Assembly: GCF_963082655.1 (NCBI RefSeq)
Contig: NC_081553.1
Location: 190,246,351 to 190,310,350 of the forward strand
Source: Stomoxys calcitrans
Taxonomy: Eukaryota; Arthropoda; Insecta; Diptera; Muscidae
Direction: 5' to 3'
DNA: 64,000 nucleotides
The position numbers and the translations under genes are program-made. Numbering within the stretch: the first letter of the stretch is position 1; each line of letters begins with the position of its first letter. The notes beneath the pieces were generated by a model, which was given only the letters and a program-made list of their open reading frames with translations, was not told the DNA's origin and ran no database searches. Shown piece after piece: positions 22,487-33,920 of this stretch.

Positions 22487-24291
22487 ATAAGAGCGTGCTA
22501 AGTTCGGCCGGGCCGAATCTTATATACCCTCCACCATGGATCATATTTGTATCATATGAGTTCTATGTGCAGTATCTCTTTTAAACAAACATAGAATATT
22601 GAATAAGAACTGTTATGTCATTGGAGCTATATCAAGTTATAGTCCTATTCGGATCATAAATGAATGCTGATCATTGTAGAAGTCATTGTGTAATATTTCA
22701 GTTCATTCGGAAAAGAATTGCGCCTTGTAGGGGCTCAAGAAGCAAAATTGGGAGATCGGTTTATATGGGAGCTGTTACAAGCTATTGATCGATTCAGACT
22801 ATATTAGACAGATATGTTAAAGGTCATGAGAGAAGCCGTTGTACAACATTTCAGCCAAATCGGATGAGAATTGCGCCCTCTAGTGGCTCAAGAAGTCAAG
22901 ATCCAAGATCGGTTTATATAACAGCTATACCAGATTATGAACCGATTTGAATCATACTTAGCACATTTGTTGAAAGTGATACCAAAACACTACCCGGAAA
23001 TTTTCAGTTTAATCGGACGAGAATTGCGCCCTCTAGAGGCTCAAGAAATCAAGCCCAAGATCGATTTATATGACTGCTATATCAAAACATGGACTGATTG
23101 AAATAATACCATACTTAACGTAGTTGTTGGAAGTGCTAACAAAACATTACGTGCAAAAATTCAGTGAAATCGGACGACAATTGCGCCCTCTAGAGGCTCA
23201 AGAAGTCAAAACCCAAGTTCGATTTATATGGCAGCTAAATCAGATTATTGACCGATATGAACCATACTTAGCACAGTTGTTGGATATCATGAGATAAAAC
23301 GTCGTGAAAAATTTCGTAACAGTCGGATACGAATTGCGCCCTCTAGAGGCTCAAGAAATCAAAACCCAAGAACGGTTTATGTGGCAGCTATATCAGGTTC
23401 TGGACCGATTTGAACCATACTTGGCACAGTTGTTCGAAGTCATAGCAAAACACGTCGTGCAAAATTTCATTCCAATCGGGTAAGAACTGCGCCCTCTAGA
23501 GGCTCAAGAAATCAAGATCCAAGATCGGTTTGTATGACAGCTATATCAGGTTATGGACCGATTTGAACCATACTTATCACACTTGTTGGATATCATAAGA
23601 AAACATGTCGTGAAAAATTTCGTTCTAATCGGATACGATTTGCGCCCTCTAGAGGCTCAAGAAATCAAAACCCAAGACCGGTTTATATGGCAGCTATATC
23701 AGGTTATTGACCGATTTAAACCATACTAAGCACAGTTATTAGAAGTCATAGCGAAACATGTCGCGCAAAATTTCATTCCAATTGGATAAGAATTGCGCCC
23801 TCTAGAGGCTCAAGAAGTCAAGACCCAAGATCGGTTTATATGGCAGCTATATCAGGTAATTGACCGATTTGAACCATACATACCACAATTGTTGAAAGTC
23901 ACATCGAAACTCGTCGTGCAAAATTTCATTCCAATCGGATAAGAATTGCGCCCTCAAGAGACTCAAGAAGTCAAGACCCAAGTCCGGTTTATATGGCAGC
24001 TATATCAAAACATGGACCGATATGACCAATTTACAATCCCAACCGACCTACACTAATAAGAAGTATTTGTGCAAAATTTCAAGCGGCTAGCTTTACGCTT
24101 TACTTCCAAAATTGGCGTGCTTTCGACAGACAGACGGACGGACGGACAGAGGGACGGTCATGGCTAGATCGATATAAAATATTATGACGATCAAGAATAT
24201 ATATACTGTATGGGGTCTCAGACGAATATTTCGAGTAGTTACAAACAGAATGACGAAATTAGTATGCCCCCATCCTATGGTGGAGAGTATA
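22487..24291 (-). mobile_element. A-type helentron-like element, minus, full-length
   Basis: It starts with the reversed 3' end (hairpin GTTCGGCCGGGCCGAATC near 22501, then TACCCTCCACCATGG). It contains 9-10 monomers with the GCGCCCTCTAGAGGCTCAAG block and ends with the leader, a CAGACGGACGG tract (24128) and the reversed 5' terminus CATCCTATGGTGGAGAGTAT. The TACCCTCCACC and GGTGGAG motifs at the two ends are inverted copies. Non-coding. Confidence 0.85.
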
Positions 24292-24305
24292 AAAAGTAAC
24301 TTTTT

Positions 24306-26240
24306 TGTACCCACAACCGAAGGATGGGGGTATTTTCATTTTGTCATTCCGTTTGCAACACATCGAAATATCCATTTCCGACCCTATAAAGTATATATAT
24401 TCTTGATCAGCTTAAAAATCTAAGACGATCTAGCCATGTCCGTTCGTCTGTCTGTTGAAATCACGCAACAGTCTCTAAAAATTGAGATATTGAGCTGAAA
24501 CTTTGTACAGATTCTTTTTTTGTCCATAAGCATGTTAAGTTCGAAATTGGACTATATCTTGATGTAGCCCCCATATAGACCGATCCTCCCATTTGGGGTC
24601 TTAGGCGCATAAAAGCCACATCTATTATACGATTTTGCTGAAATTTGGGACAATGAGTTGTATTAGGCTTTTCGTCATTGTTCTTCAATTTGGCCTAGAT
24701 CGATTCAGATTTTGATATAGCTGCCATATGAACCGATCTCTCGATTTAAGGTTTTGGGGCCATTGAAGGCGCATTTATTGTCCGATTACGCCGAAATTTG
24801 GGACAGTGAGTTGTGTTAGCCTCTTCAACATTTTTCTCTAATTTGGCTCAGATCTGTCCAGATTTGGATATAGCTGCCATAAAGACCGATCTCTCGATTT
24901 AAAGTTTTGGGGCCGTATAGCGCATTTATTGCCCGATTTGCCGAAATTTGGGACAGTGAGTTGTATTAGCCTCTTCAACATTTTTCTCTAATTTGGCTCA
25001 GATCGGTCCAGAATTGGATATAGCTGCCATATGGACCGATCTCTCGATTTAAAGTTTTGGGGACGTATAGCGCATTTATTGCCCGATTTTGCCGAAATTT
25101 GGGACAGTGAGTTGTCTTAGGCCCTTCGACATCATTCTTCAATTTGGCCCAGATCTGTCCAGATTTGGATATAGCTGCCATATAGACCGATCCGCCGATT
25201 TAAGGTCTAAGGCCCAAAAAAGCCACATTTATTACCCGATTTTTCTGAGCTTTAGGACAAAAAATGTCTAAGGCCCTTCAATATCTTTCTTCAATTTGGC
25301 CCAGATCGGTCCAGATTTGGATATAGCTGCCATATAGACCGATCTCTTGATTTAAGGTTTTGGGGCCGTAAATGGCGCATTTATTGTCCGATTTTGCCGA
25401 AAATTAGGACAATGAGTTGTGTTAGGCTTTTCGTCATTCTTCTAAAATTTGGCCTAGATCGGTCCAGATTTGGATATATCTGCCATATAGACCGATCTCT
25501 TGGCGCATTTACTGTCCGATTTCGTCGAAATTTGGCACAGTGAGTTGTGTTGAACCCCTCAGTATACTTCTTCAATTTGGCCCAGATCAATCCAGATTTG
25601 GATATAGCTGGCATATAGACCAATCTCTCGATTTAAGGTTTCGGGGCCATAAAAGGCACATTTATTGTCCGATGTCGCCGTAATTTGGGACAGCAAGTTG
25701 TCTTAGGCCTTTCGACATCATTCTTTAATTTGGCTCAGATCGGTCTAGATTTGGATATTGCTGTCACATAGACCGATCTCTCGATTTAAGGTTTTGGTGC
25801 CATAAAAGGCGCATTTATTGTCCGATTTCTCCGAAATTTGGGACAGTTCGTTTTGCTAGACTCTTCAACATTTTTCTGCAACTTGGCCCAAATCGGTCCA
25901 GATTTGGATATGGCTGCCATATAGACCGATATCTCGATTTAAAGTCTTGGTCCCATTAAAGGCGCATTTATAATCCGACTTCACTGAAATTTTACACAGT
26001 GACTTATGTTAGGCTTTTCGACATCCGTGTCGTACATGGTTCAAATCGGGTTATTTTTAGATATAAAGAATTGAACAATGCCTTTTACTTATTAGTATTT
26101 GATCCAAATCGGAACATATTCCGATATAGCTGCTATGGGGAATAAGATATGAGGATTTTGACGGAAGGTGCTTTACATATATACCCGAAGTGGTGGGTAT
26201 CCAAAGTTCGGCCCGGCAAAACTTAACGCCTTTTTACCTG
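24306..26240 (+). mobile_element. B-type helentron-like element, full-length
   Basis: The 5' end GTACCCACAACCGAAGGATG is followed by the leader (CTTGATCAGC), a CCGTTCGTCTGTC tract at 24440, monomers of about 150 bp with GGGACAGTGAGTTGT, then subterminal AAGTGGTGGGTATCC. The 3' hairpin is AGTTCGGCCCGGCAAAACTT (one arm mutated) and the tail is CCTTTTTACCTG. It lies next to the preceding A element with 14 bases between. Confidence 0.85.
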
Positions 26241-26954
26241 CTCCACTATTTTCTTTCTCTTCCAGTGTTGACCCTTAAAGTTTGCGGGTCCAATTTCTTA
26301 TTCAGCGATAAAATCACATTTCAAGCTAACTAAACACAGCTTCTATGGCCCATTATTTGATGATTTGAATTCTTTATCATTTAAAAACATGTATAACAAA
26401 AACATCCCTCTTTTCCGTTCTTCTCCACATCAATCAATCCAACAATTCAAATGTCTATGGTTTCTTCTTGAAACATGCATACGTCAACATCGGTAACGGA
26501 CTATTATATTATTGAGGTATTTTCTACCGCCATATGCATGGTTTCGGCAAAGATTTTATTCGAATTTTTTATGTATATGAACATCTTCAAATAAATAAAT
26601 CGCTTATTTATTATTATTGTTGTTGTTTGTATTTTATAGAATTTCCACTTCAATGAGTTTAATACGCTTAACGACTTTTGCTGTAATATTCCCATACTGT
26701 ATGTGAGAGTGTTCATATGTTTACGTACGGTTTGGAATGGAAGACGAATAAGAAATTCGATTAAATGGAAATGTATAAATATTTTTTCTAGGAATTAAAG
26801 TTTATTTTTAACTTTTAATATAAGAATGTTTACACATGACTTGTGTAAAACAAAAATCAAAGGAATTGGACATGCAATCAAAAATTAAATAAATATACAG
26901 TAAATGTATAGCCTTAAGAAACAGCATAAGCATAGAAGTCATGTTATGAAAATA
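26241..26954. other. Non-coding AT-rich stretch
   Basis: No repeat or gene assigned. A good acceptor-like string (TTTCTTTCTCTTCCAG at 26249-26264) precedes only about 21 codons before a stop, too little to call an exon. Confidence 0.4.
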
Positions 26955-27561
26955 AAGGGTGATTTTTTTGAGGTTAGGATTTTCATGCATTAGTATTTGA
27001 CAGATCACGTGGGATTTCAGACATGGTGTCAAAGAGAAAGATGCTCAGTATGCTTTGACATTTCATCATGAATAGACTTACTAACGAGCAACACTTGCAA
27101 ATCATTGAATTTTATTACCAAAATCAGTGTTCGGTTCGAAATGTGTTCAAATTTTGACAAATTTTGTTCAGCGATGAGGCTCATTTCTGGTTGAATGGCT
27201 ACGTAAATAAGCAAAATTGCCGCATTTGGAGTGAAGAGCAACCAGAAGCCGTTCAAGAACTGCCCATGCATCCCGAAAAATGCACTGTTTGGTGTGGTTT
27301 GTACGCTGGTGAAATCATTGGACCGTATTTTTTCAAAGATGCTGTTGGACGCAACGTTACGGTGAATGAACACATTTCGAACCGAACACTGATTTTGGTC
27401 ATAAAATTCAATGATTTGCAAGCGTTGCTCGTTAGTAAGTCTATTCATGATGAAATGTCAAAGCATACTGAGCATCTTTCTCTTTGACACCATGTCTGAA
27501 ATCCCACGTGATCTGTCAAATACTAATGCATGAAAATCCTAACCTCAAAAAAATCACCCAA
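26955..27561 (+). mobile_element. Fold-back derivative of a mariner-like element
   Basis: Flanked by TA (26953-26954, 27562-27563), 607 bp. Arms of 193 bp (26957-27149 and 27367-27559) are inverted copies, nearly identical, each holding the terminal repeat (GGGTGATTTTTTTGAGG) and the first codons of the transposase (MNRLTNEQ). The 217-bp middle encodes FSDEAHFWLNGYVNKQN to GPYFFKDAVGRNVTVN, containing the first catalytic Asp (in FSDEAHF) but not the second or third. It cannot encode a working transposase but has intact ends. Confidence 0.88.
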
Positions 27562-27784
27562 TAGATTTGTTTTAAGACATTTCTTATATTGTATACCCCA
27601 TGTCAGTCGACATGACTAAAGTAATTATACCCATTATCCAAGGGTGTGGGTACTTTATATTTGGCTGTTTGAAGACATAATAAAATACCACGTGCAAAAT
27701 TTCAACTAAATTGTATACAAATTCCGTCGGATAGAGTCTTAAGAAATCAAAAAGGGAGATCGGTATAGAAAACAGCTATGTCAA

Positions 27785-28015
27785 GTTATTCTGGGCTAAA
27801 TCAAGTCAGATTCAAGGACTGCAATCTAGTCTAAATGGTATGAGAAGGTGTGCTGATGACCCGTATTAAGTAGAGGAGATGAAATTCAATGTAAACTCTG
27901 CGGCTGAAGAAAGAGAAAGAACAATCACGATGGGCCACATAGGGCTCCAGAGGATATTAAGACAATGTTTTGGTATCATCATCTCCAACCTAACCTAACC
28001 TAACCCAACTCACGT
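27785..28015 (+). pseudogene. LINE-D 3' end with CCTAA tail
   Basis: CAAGGACTGCAATCTAGTCT to TGGTATCATCATCTCCAACC matches the 3' part of LINE-D at 2800-2950. It terminates in CCTAACCTAACCTAACCC, the repeated tail at which LINE reverse transcription starts. Strongly 5' truncated. Confidence 0.75.
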
Positions 28016-28040
28016 TAAAACATGGATCGAGTAACCTTTT

Positions 28041-29685
28041 TATACCCACCACCGAAGGATGGGGGTATATTCATTTTGTCATTCCGCTTGCAACACATCG
28101 AAATATCCATTTCCGACCCTATAAGGTATATATTGTTTATTCTTGATCAGCGTAAAAATCTAAGACGATCCAGACATGTCCTTCCGTCTGTCCGTCTGTC
28201 TGTTGAAATCAACCTACAGTCTTTAAAAACAGAGATATTAAGCTTAAATTTTGCACAGATTCTTTTTTTGTCCATAAGCAGGTTAAGTTCGAAGATGGGC
28301 TATATCGAACTATATCTTGATGTAGCCCCCATATAGACCGATCCGCCGATTTGGGGTCTTAGGCCCATAAAAGCCACATTTATTATCCGATTTTGCTGAA
28401 ATTTAGGACCGCGAGTTGTGATAGGACCTTCGACATCCCTCGTCAATTTGGTCCAGATCGGTTCAGATTTGGATATAGCTGCCATACAGACCGATCCTCC
28501 GATTTAGCCCATAAAAGCCACATTTATTATCCGATTTTGCTGAAATTTGGGACAGTGAGTTGTGTTAGGTCCTTCGACATCCCTCGTTAATTTAGCTCAG
28601 ATCGGTTCAGATTTGGATATAGCTGCCATATAGACCGATCCTCAGATTTAGGGTCTTAGGCCCACAAAAGCCACATTTATTATCCGATTTTGATAAAATT
28701 TGGGACAGTGAGTTGTCTTAGGCCCTTCGACATCTCTCTCCAAATTGGTTCATATTGGCATTGAATATAGCTGCCATATAGACCGATCCTCCGATTTAGG
28801 GTCTTAGGCCCACAAAAGTCACATTTATTGTCCGATTTTGATGAAATTTGGGACAGTGCTTTGTGTTAGGCCCATCGACATTCTTCGTTAATTTAGCTCA
28901 GGTCGGTTCAGATTTGGATATAGCTGCCATATAGACCGATCCTCCGATTTAGGGTCTTAGGCCCATAAAAGCCACATTTATTATCCGATTATGCTGAACT
29001 TTGGGATTGTGAGTTGTCTTAGGCCCTTCGATATCCTTCTTCGAATTGGCCCAGATCGGTTCAGAATTGGATATAGCTGCCATATAGATCGATTTCTTGA
29101 TTTAAGGTTTTGGGCCCATAAAATGCTCATTTATTGTCCGATGTCGTCAGATTTGGATGTGGCTGCCATAAGGATCGATTTCTCGATTTAAGGTTTTGGG
29201 CCCATAAAACGCGAATTTATTGTCCGATGTCGCTGAAATTTGGGACAGTGTGTTGTGTTAGGCCCTTCGACATCTTTCTGGAATTTGGTCTGGATCGGTT
29301 CAGATTTGGATATAGCTGCAATATAGACCGATCTCTAGCTTTAAGGTTTTGGGCCTATAAAAGGCACATTTATTGTCCAATTTCGCCGAAATGTGGGATA
29401 GTGAGTTGTGTGGGACAGTGAGTTGTGACTTATGTTAGGCATCCGTGTCGTATATGGTTCAGAGCGGGCTATATTTGGATATAGCTACCAAAAAGAGCAA
29501 TATTTTGTTGTACAAAATTGAACAAAGACTTGTACTTATTACACCACTCAATGTCCGTGGCAAATTTGGTCCAAGTCGGACCATATTTCGATATAGTAGC
29601 TATGGATTATGACGAAAGGCGGTTTACATATATAGCCGACATGGTGGGTATCCAAAGTACGGCCCGGCCGATCTTAATCTGTTTG
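28041..29685 (+). mobile_element. B-type helentron-like element, full-length
   Basis: Begins TATACCCACCACCGAAGGAT after a T run and carries CCGTCTGTCCGTCTGTC at 28185. It holds about eight monomers, a subterminal CATGGTGGGTATCC (29640), a hairpin with one mutated arm (ACGGCCCGGCCGAT) and a decayed tail. It sits just beyond the LINE-D tail. Confidence 0.83.
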
Positions 29686-30481
29686 TAACCAAGATGGAGA
29701 TCGCATTTGTTTTGCAATCAGCATGAATATATACATATATCACTTTTTAGCTCAAAGGCAAACTCTATCAGTTTTGTTAAAAATCGATGGATTCCTAAGA
29801 TTCTGCCCGGTCGAACTTATGTTAGCAGCTTGCCCCCCGTTTCTAAGTGGAATTTTTGTTAGCAAATTCGATTCGTCGAAACCGGGATATTATGTATCAA
29901 GATGTATCATATTTGTCCTCCATGGTCACTTTTTGTTACCAACACCAAAATATTTCTTCAATTGCAACTGCAAACTTTGCCCATGAACATTCCATAAGGG
30001 AACGACAAACTTTCTTAAATCATTACATTTTTCTACATAACTTGAAATGCAACAAATTTGTTACGAAACGATTTTTTTAAATCAATTAAATCATAATATT
30101 TGGCAGAATACCAATACTGCTTCATGCTTTACACATCAATCGCAGTCTGTCAACCACATCAATGGAAACACTCCTAAGAATTGGCCAAGTTGCCAAACAA
30201 ATAAAAAAAAATGCTCTCAAAAGAAACAAAAATGTGAAATAAAATCAATAAATTCCATTAAATTATAGTCAACATTGCAATGGCCTTCGGAGCATGTTTA
30301 AATTTAATTTAATTTTTCACATACTTGAAATCCTTTTCTCAATACTTACGAATGCGAAGCATATGTATAAACAAACACACACACACACGCTGTAACACAC
30401 ATTTTGGTATGTGTATAAGAAAAGTCTTCTTTACATCATTCAATTATTTTGATGCCATTTTGCCATTAGTTTTGCTTCCTT
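29686..30481. other. Non-coding stretch
   Basis: Unique AT-rich DNA with a short (AC)n run at 30377-30389 and one SINE scrap (listed separately). On the minus strand a consensus-like donor GTAAGTATT lies at about 30342-30350 but is not linked to a coding frame. Confidence 0.35.
29969..30014 (-). mobile_element. SINE body scrap
   Basis: TGCAAACTTTGCCCATGAAC followed by ATTCCATAAGGGAACGACAA matches the tail-side end of the tRNA-type SINE. Minus orientation. Confidence 0.55.
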
Positions 30482-30756
30482 TCAATTTCTTTCTCTCCCA
30501 GTCTTAGAGTTGTGTTTTTTTGCAAATGTTTGTACAGCGTCCAAGAATTCTTGCCAATAAATGTTTGGAATGTTGACCAAATCGATGGATTCCCTGCTGG
30601 GCAATGGTTGATTGAATAATTGTGGCATGTACGCAAGCATATTTGTATGAGATTTGTGTGTTGCCATTTTTAACATGTTCAAATATTGAAGCCTGGTGTA
30701 TCCTTTTTCATGCACCATAGTATTAACGAATAGATTTTTCTCGTTTGCATTGTGGT
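30482..30756 (-). CDS. Candidate terminal exon of a host gene
   Basis: On the minus strand a stretch TTTTTTTCTTGGCAG (a polypyrimidine tract with acceptor AG at 30757-30758) precedes an open frame of about 91 codons ending at the stop 30482-30484. The peptide (HEKGYTRLQYLNMLKMATHK near the start, PQLFNQPLPSRESIDLVNIP, then YWQEFLDAVQTFAKKHN) has ordinary, non-repetitive composition. It matches no transposon protein I recognise and no other sequence in the window. The exon would begin in phase 1. No clear AATAAA was found downstream, and no partner exon is visible. Function unknown. It could also be chance or an unrecognised mobile element. Confidence 0.35.
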
Positions 30757-30854
30757 CTGCCAAGAAAAAAATATGAAGTTATTTTCGAGGGAAGAAAGTA
30801 TAATAAGAATAAAAACTTTGGATTCCCAAATTGGATGAAAGTGGTGTTTTGTAA

Positions 30855-31252
30855 TGGCTTCAAATATAAGTGCAAAGTATGGTTCAAATCGGTCCATAAC
30901 CTGATATAGCTGCCATATATAACCATCTCCCGATTTGATTGGGCCAGACTAGCCGCAATTTTTGTCCGATTCGTCTGAAATTAAGCATGTAGTGTAGTGA
31001 CTCTTCCAACTACTGTTCCAAGTACGGTGCAAACGGTCTATAACCTGATATAACTCCCATATAAACCGTTCTCTCGGACGTCCTTGTTCGGTTCCTAGAG
31101 GCTTTAATTTTTGCAGATTTGACAGAAGTTTGGTACGTAGAATAAAATAAAGACCTTCAACTACATTCATTTTGTAAAAGTTTTTAGCAGAATCCATGGT
31201 AGTGGGTTCCCAAAATTCGGCCCGGCCCAACTAAGCAAGCTCTTACTTGCTC
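30855..31252 (+). mobile_element. E-type helentron-like element, 3' part
   Basis: Two monomers with CCTGATATAGCTGCCATATA and ACTCCCATATAAACCGTTC, then subterminal CCATGGTAGTGGGTTCCC, hairpin ATTCGGCCCGGCCCAACT and tail GCAAGCTCTTACTTG. The 5' half is absent. Confidence 0.75.
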
Positions 31253-31254
31253 CT

Positions 31255-31300
31255 TTTGTTTATCTACTCCCAAGTATTTACTTGGGAGTAGATAAACAAA
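31255..31300. repeat. Perfect palindrome, 22-bp arms, 2-nt loop
   Basis: Arms 31255-31276 (TTTGTTTATCTACTCCCAAG...) and 31279-31300 are exactly complementary. It lies immediately after an E-type 3' end. Confidence 0.93.
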
Positions 31301-31639
31301 TTCTACTGGGAAGATACATAGGGTATTAAATTGAAAACACATTTTTCGCGTGGTGTTAATGAAGGCGAAGCGAGGCGGGCCGGGTTCAGCTAGTATACAT
31401 ATACAACACAAATAGATTGTAACATAGAATTAAATCAATAAAGGCACCCTATTGCCAACCCAAGATTCTAATTAAATTGTGTTATCACTGAAGGTTAGTG
31501 GGTCCTTGTTGTGGAGACGACTTGGTTGTGGGGTTGACCCTGGAGACGACTGCATTTACCACAGCCTTCCACAAAACCACGTTACAGCTATGACTGAAAT
31601 GAAGTAAAAAGGAGGTCCGTATGCTCGTAACTTTCGGTA
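31301..31639. other. Non-coding stretch
   Basis: Apart from the terminus-like motif above there is a GTGGAGACGACTTGG / CTGGAGACGACTGC local repeat at 31511-31557. No gene recognised. Confidence 0.35.
31340..31393 (+). mobile_element. Possible Helitron-type 3' terminus
   Basis: GAAGCGAGGCGGGCCGGG followed by TTCAGCTAG and then T. A GC-rich subterminal block ending in CTAG (31390-31393) before T is the form of a canonical Helitron 3' end (CTRR, insertion at A-T). The inverse appears at 44169. The rest of the element is not recognisable. Confidence 0.4.
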
Positions 31640-31758
31640 TCACAAGGGGACATATGTGACTAAGATCTCACTTACGAAAAGTCGGTGCGATATGTAAAGC
31701 ATGTGGAGAAGATGATGAAATGTTGGGGCAATTCCTGTCATTTACTAAACCTCTTTTT
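31640..31758 (+). pseudogene. LINE C-terminal Cys/His fragment
   Basis: A frame near 31665-31750 reads LTKSRCDM/KHVEKMMKCWG in one phase and, across a frameshift, KVGAICKACGEDDEMLG in another. The latter parallels KIGAASDSMWACGEVDETLK at the C-terminus of LINE-A (near 36045). It is cut off by the insertion of the next B element. Confidence 0.55.
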
Positions 31759-33322
31759 TATACCCACCACCGAAAGATGGGGGTATATTCATTTTGTCAT
31801 TCCGTTTGCAACACATCGAAATATCCATTTCCGACCCTATAAAGTATATATATTCTTGATCAGCGTAAAAATCTAAGACGATCTAGACATATCCGTCCGT
31901 CTGTCCGTCTGTCTGTTGAAATCACGCTACAGTCATCAAAAATTGAGATATTGAGCTGAAACTTTGCACTGATTCTTTTTTTTGTCCATAAGCAGATTAA
32001 GTTCGAAGATGGGCCAAATCGGACTATATCTAGATATAGCCCCTATATAGACCGATCCGCCGATTTAGGGTCTCAGACCCATAAAAGCCACATTTAATAT
32101 CCGATTTTACTGAAATTTAAGACAGTGAGTTGTGTTAGGACCCCCAACATCCTCCGCCAATTTGGCTCAGATCGGTCAAGATTTGGATATAGATGCCATA
32201 TAGACTGATCCTCCGATTTAGGGTCTTAGGCCCATAAAAGCCACATTTATTATCCGATTTTGCTGACCTTTGGGACAGTGAGTTGTGTTAGACTCTTCGA
32301 TATCCTTCGCCAATTTGACCCAGATCGGTCCAGTTTTGGATATAGCTGCCATATAGACCGATCCTCCGATTTAGGGTCTTAGACCCATAAAAGCCACATT
32401 TATTATCCGATTTTGCTGAAATTTGGGACAGCGAGTTGTATTAGGTCCTTCGACATCCTTCGCCAATTTGGTCGAGATCGGTCCAGTTTTGGATATAGCT
32501 GCCATATAGACCGATCCTCCGATTTAGGGTCTTAGACCCATAAAAGCCACATTTATTATCCTATTTTGCTGAAATTTGGGACAGCGAGTTGTGTTAGGCC
32601 CTTCGACATCCTTTGTCAATTTGGCTCATATCGGCTTAGATTTGGATATAGCTGCCATGTAGACCAATATCTCGATTTAAGGTTTTGAGCCCATAAAAAT
32701 TGCATTTATTATCCGATGTCGCCGAAATTTGGGACAGTGAGTTGTGATAAAACTTTCGATATTATTTTTCAATTTGGCTCAGATCGGTCCAGATTTGGAT
32801 ATAGCTGCAATATAGACCGATATCTTGATTTAAGGTTTTGGGGCCATAAAAGGCGCATTTATTGTCCGTTTTCGCCGAAATTTGGGACAGTGAGTTGTGT
32901 TAGGCTCTTCGACATGTATCTGCAACTTGGTCAAAATCGGTCCAGATTTGGATATAGCTGCCATATAGACCGATATCTCGATGAAAAGCCTTGGCCCAAT
33001 AAAAGGCGCTTTTATAATCCGATTTCACTGAAATTTGACACAGTGACGTATGTTAGGCTTTTCGACGTCCGTATCGTTTATGGTTCATAGCGGTTTATTT
33101 TTAAATATAGCTACTAAAAAGAGCAAAATTATGTTTTACACAGTTGAACAATGACTTGTACTTATTAGTATTTTGTCCAAATCGGAACATATTTCTATAT
33201 AGCTGCTAGGGGTCATAAGGTATGCATTTTTCCCCGGATTTGACGAAAGGTGGTTTAAATATATACCTGAGGTGGTGGGTATCCAAAGTTCGGCCCGGCC
33301 GAACTTAACGCCTTTTTACTTG
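31759..33322 (+). mobile_element. B-type helentron-like element, full-length
   Basis: TATACCCACCACCGAAAGAT follows a run of six T. Monomers start GATTTAGGGTC at 32215, 32368 and 32521, an exact 153-bp period. The 3' side shows GAGGTGGTGGGTATCC, a perfect hairpin (AAGTTCGGCC arms around one C) and CGCCTTTTTACTTG. This is the best-preserved B copy and a good reference. The open frame 32716-33090 is a by-product of the period. Confidence 0.9.
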
Positions 33323-33742
33323 TTGTACCCCATATAGGCAAAAGTGGCAATTATATCCATTTGAGGAGGGGTTTTGGAGTCCCATATTGTAGTAATCGTC
33401 AAAAATGCCGATTTGAGTGGGCTTTTTGGGTCGGTGCGATCCTTTGCTACTTGGAAATTTTTTAATATAAAATTCATAATCTCCTCTCGAATACCTTTAA
33501 TTTGAGTCCAATCGGTCAACTTTTATTTTTGGGTGATGCTTTTCTAAGGGGGAGGGAGTAAGGTGGGGGGGGGGGTCCGCCCCCTTCCGATAGCCACAAA
33601 TCATATAGCCTATTTCTCCTTTAGACCATATTCGTAATCTACTCCCTAATAACTGTAATTTTTTGTCCTATGTTATCATTATCGTCCAAAATGTTTATTT
33701 GAGGGAGTTTTGGAGTCTGGGCAGCCCCCTAGATCCCTCTAC
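33323..33742. repeat. Unclassified dispersed repeat or non-coding
   Basis: CATTTGAGGAGGGGTTTTGG at 33358 echoes the motif near 195, and CTTTAATTTGAGTCCAATCG and an 11-base G run (33563-33573) are present. No gene is visible. Confidence 0.35.
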
Positions 33743-33919
33743 CCAGTGCGACACCTTTCTGGGGAGAAGTTTTACATGGCATAGTACCTCACACATGTTG
33801 CCAGCATTAGGAGGGGAAAACCACGGCTAAAAATTTTTTCTGAAGGTCTCGCCAGGATTCGAAACCAGGCGTTCAGCGTCATAGGCGGACATGCTAACCT
33901 CTGCGCTACGGTGGCCTCC
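33743..33919 (-). mobile_element. tRNA-derived SINE, head and part of body
   Basis: The minus strand starts GGAGGCCACCGTAGCGCAGA, followed by GGTTAGCATG and a B-box-like GGTTTCGAATCC (mutated from GGGTTCGAACCC). This copy is uninterrupted across AATTTTTTCTGAAGGTCTCG and so serves as the empty-site reference for the A element at 37967. Confidence 0.75.
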
Positions 33920-33920
33920 G

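Noticed and set aside
26265..26332. Short exon after a good acceptor string
   Set aside because: Only about 21 codons before a stop, with no partner exon or homology.
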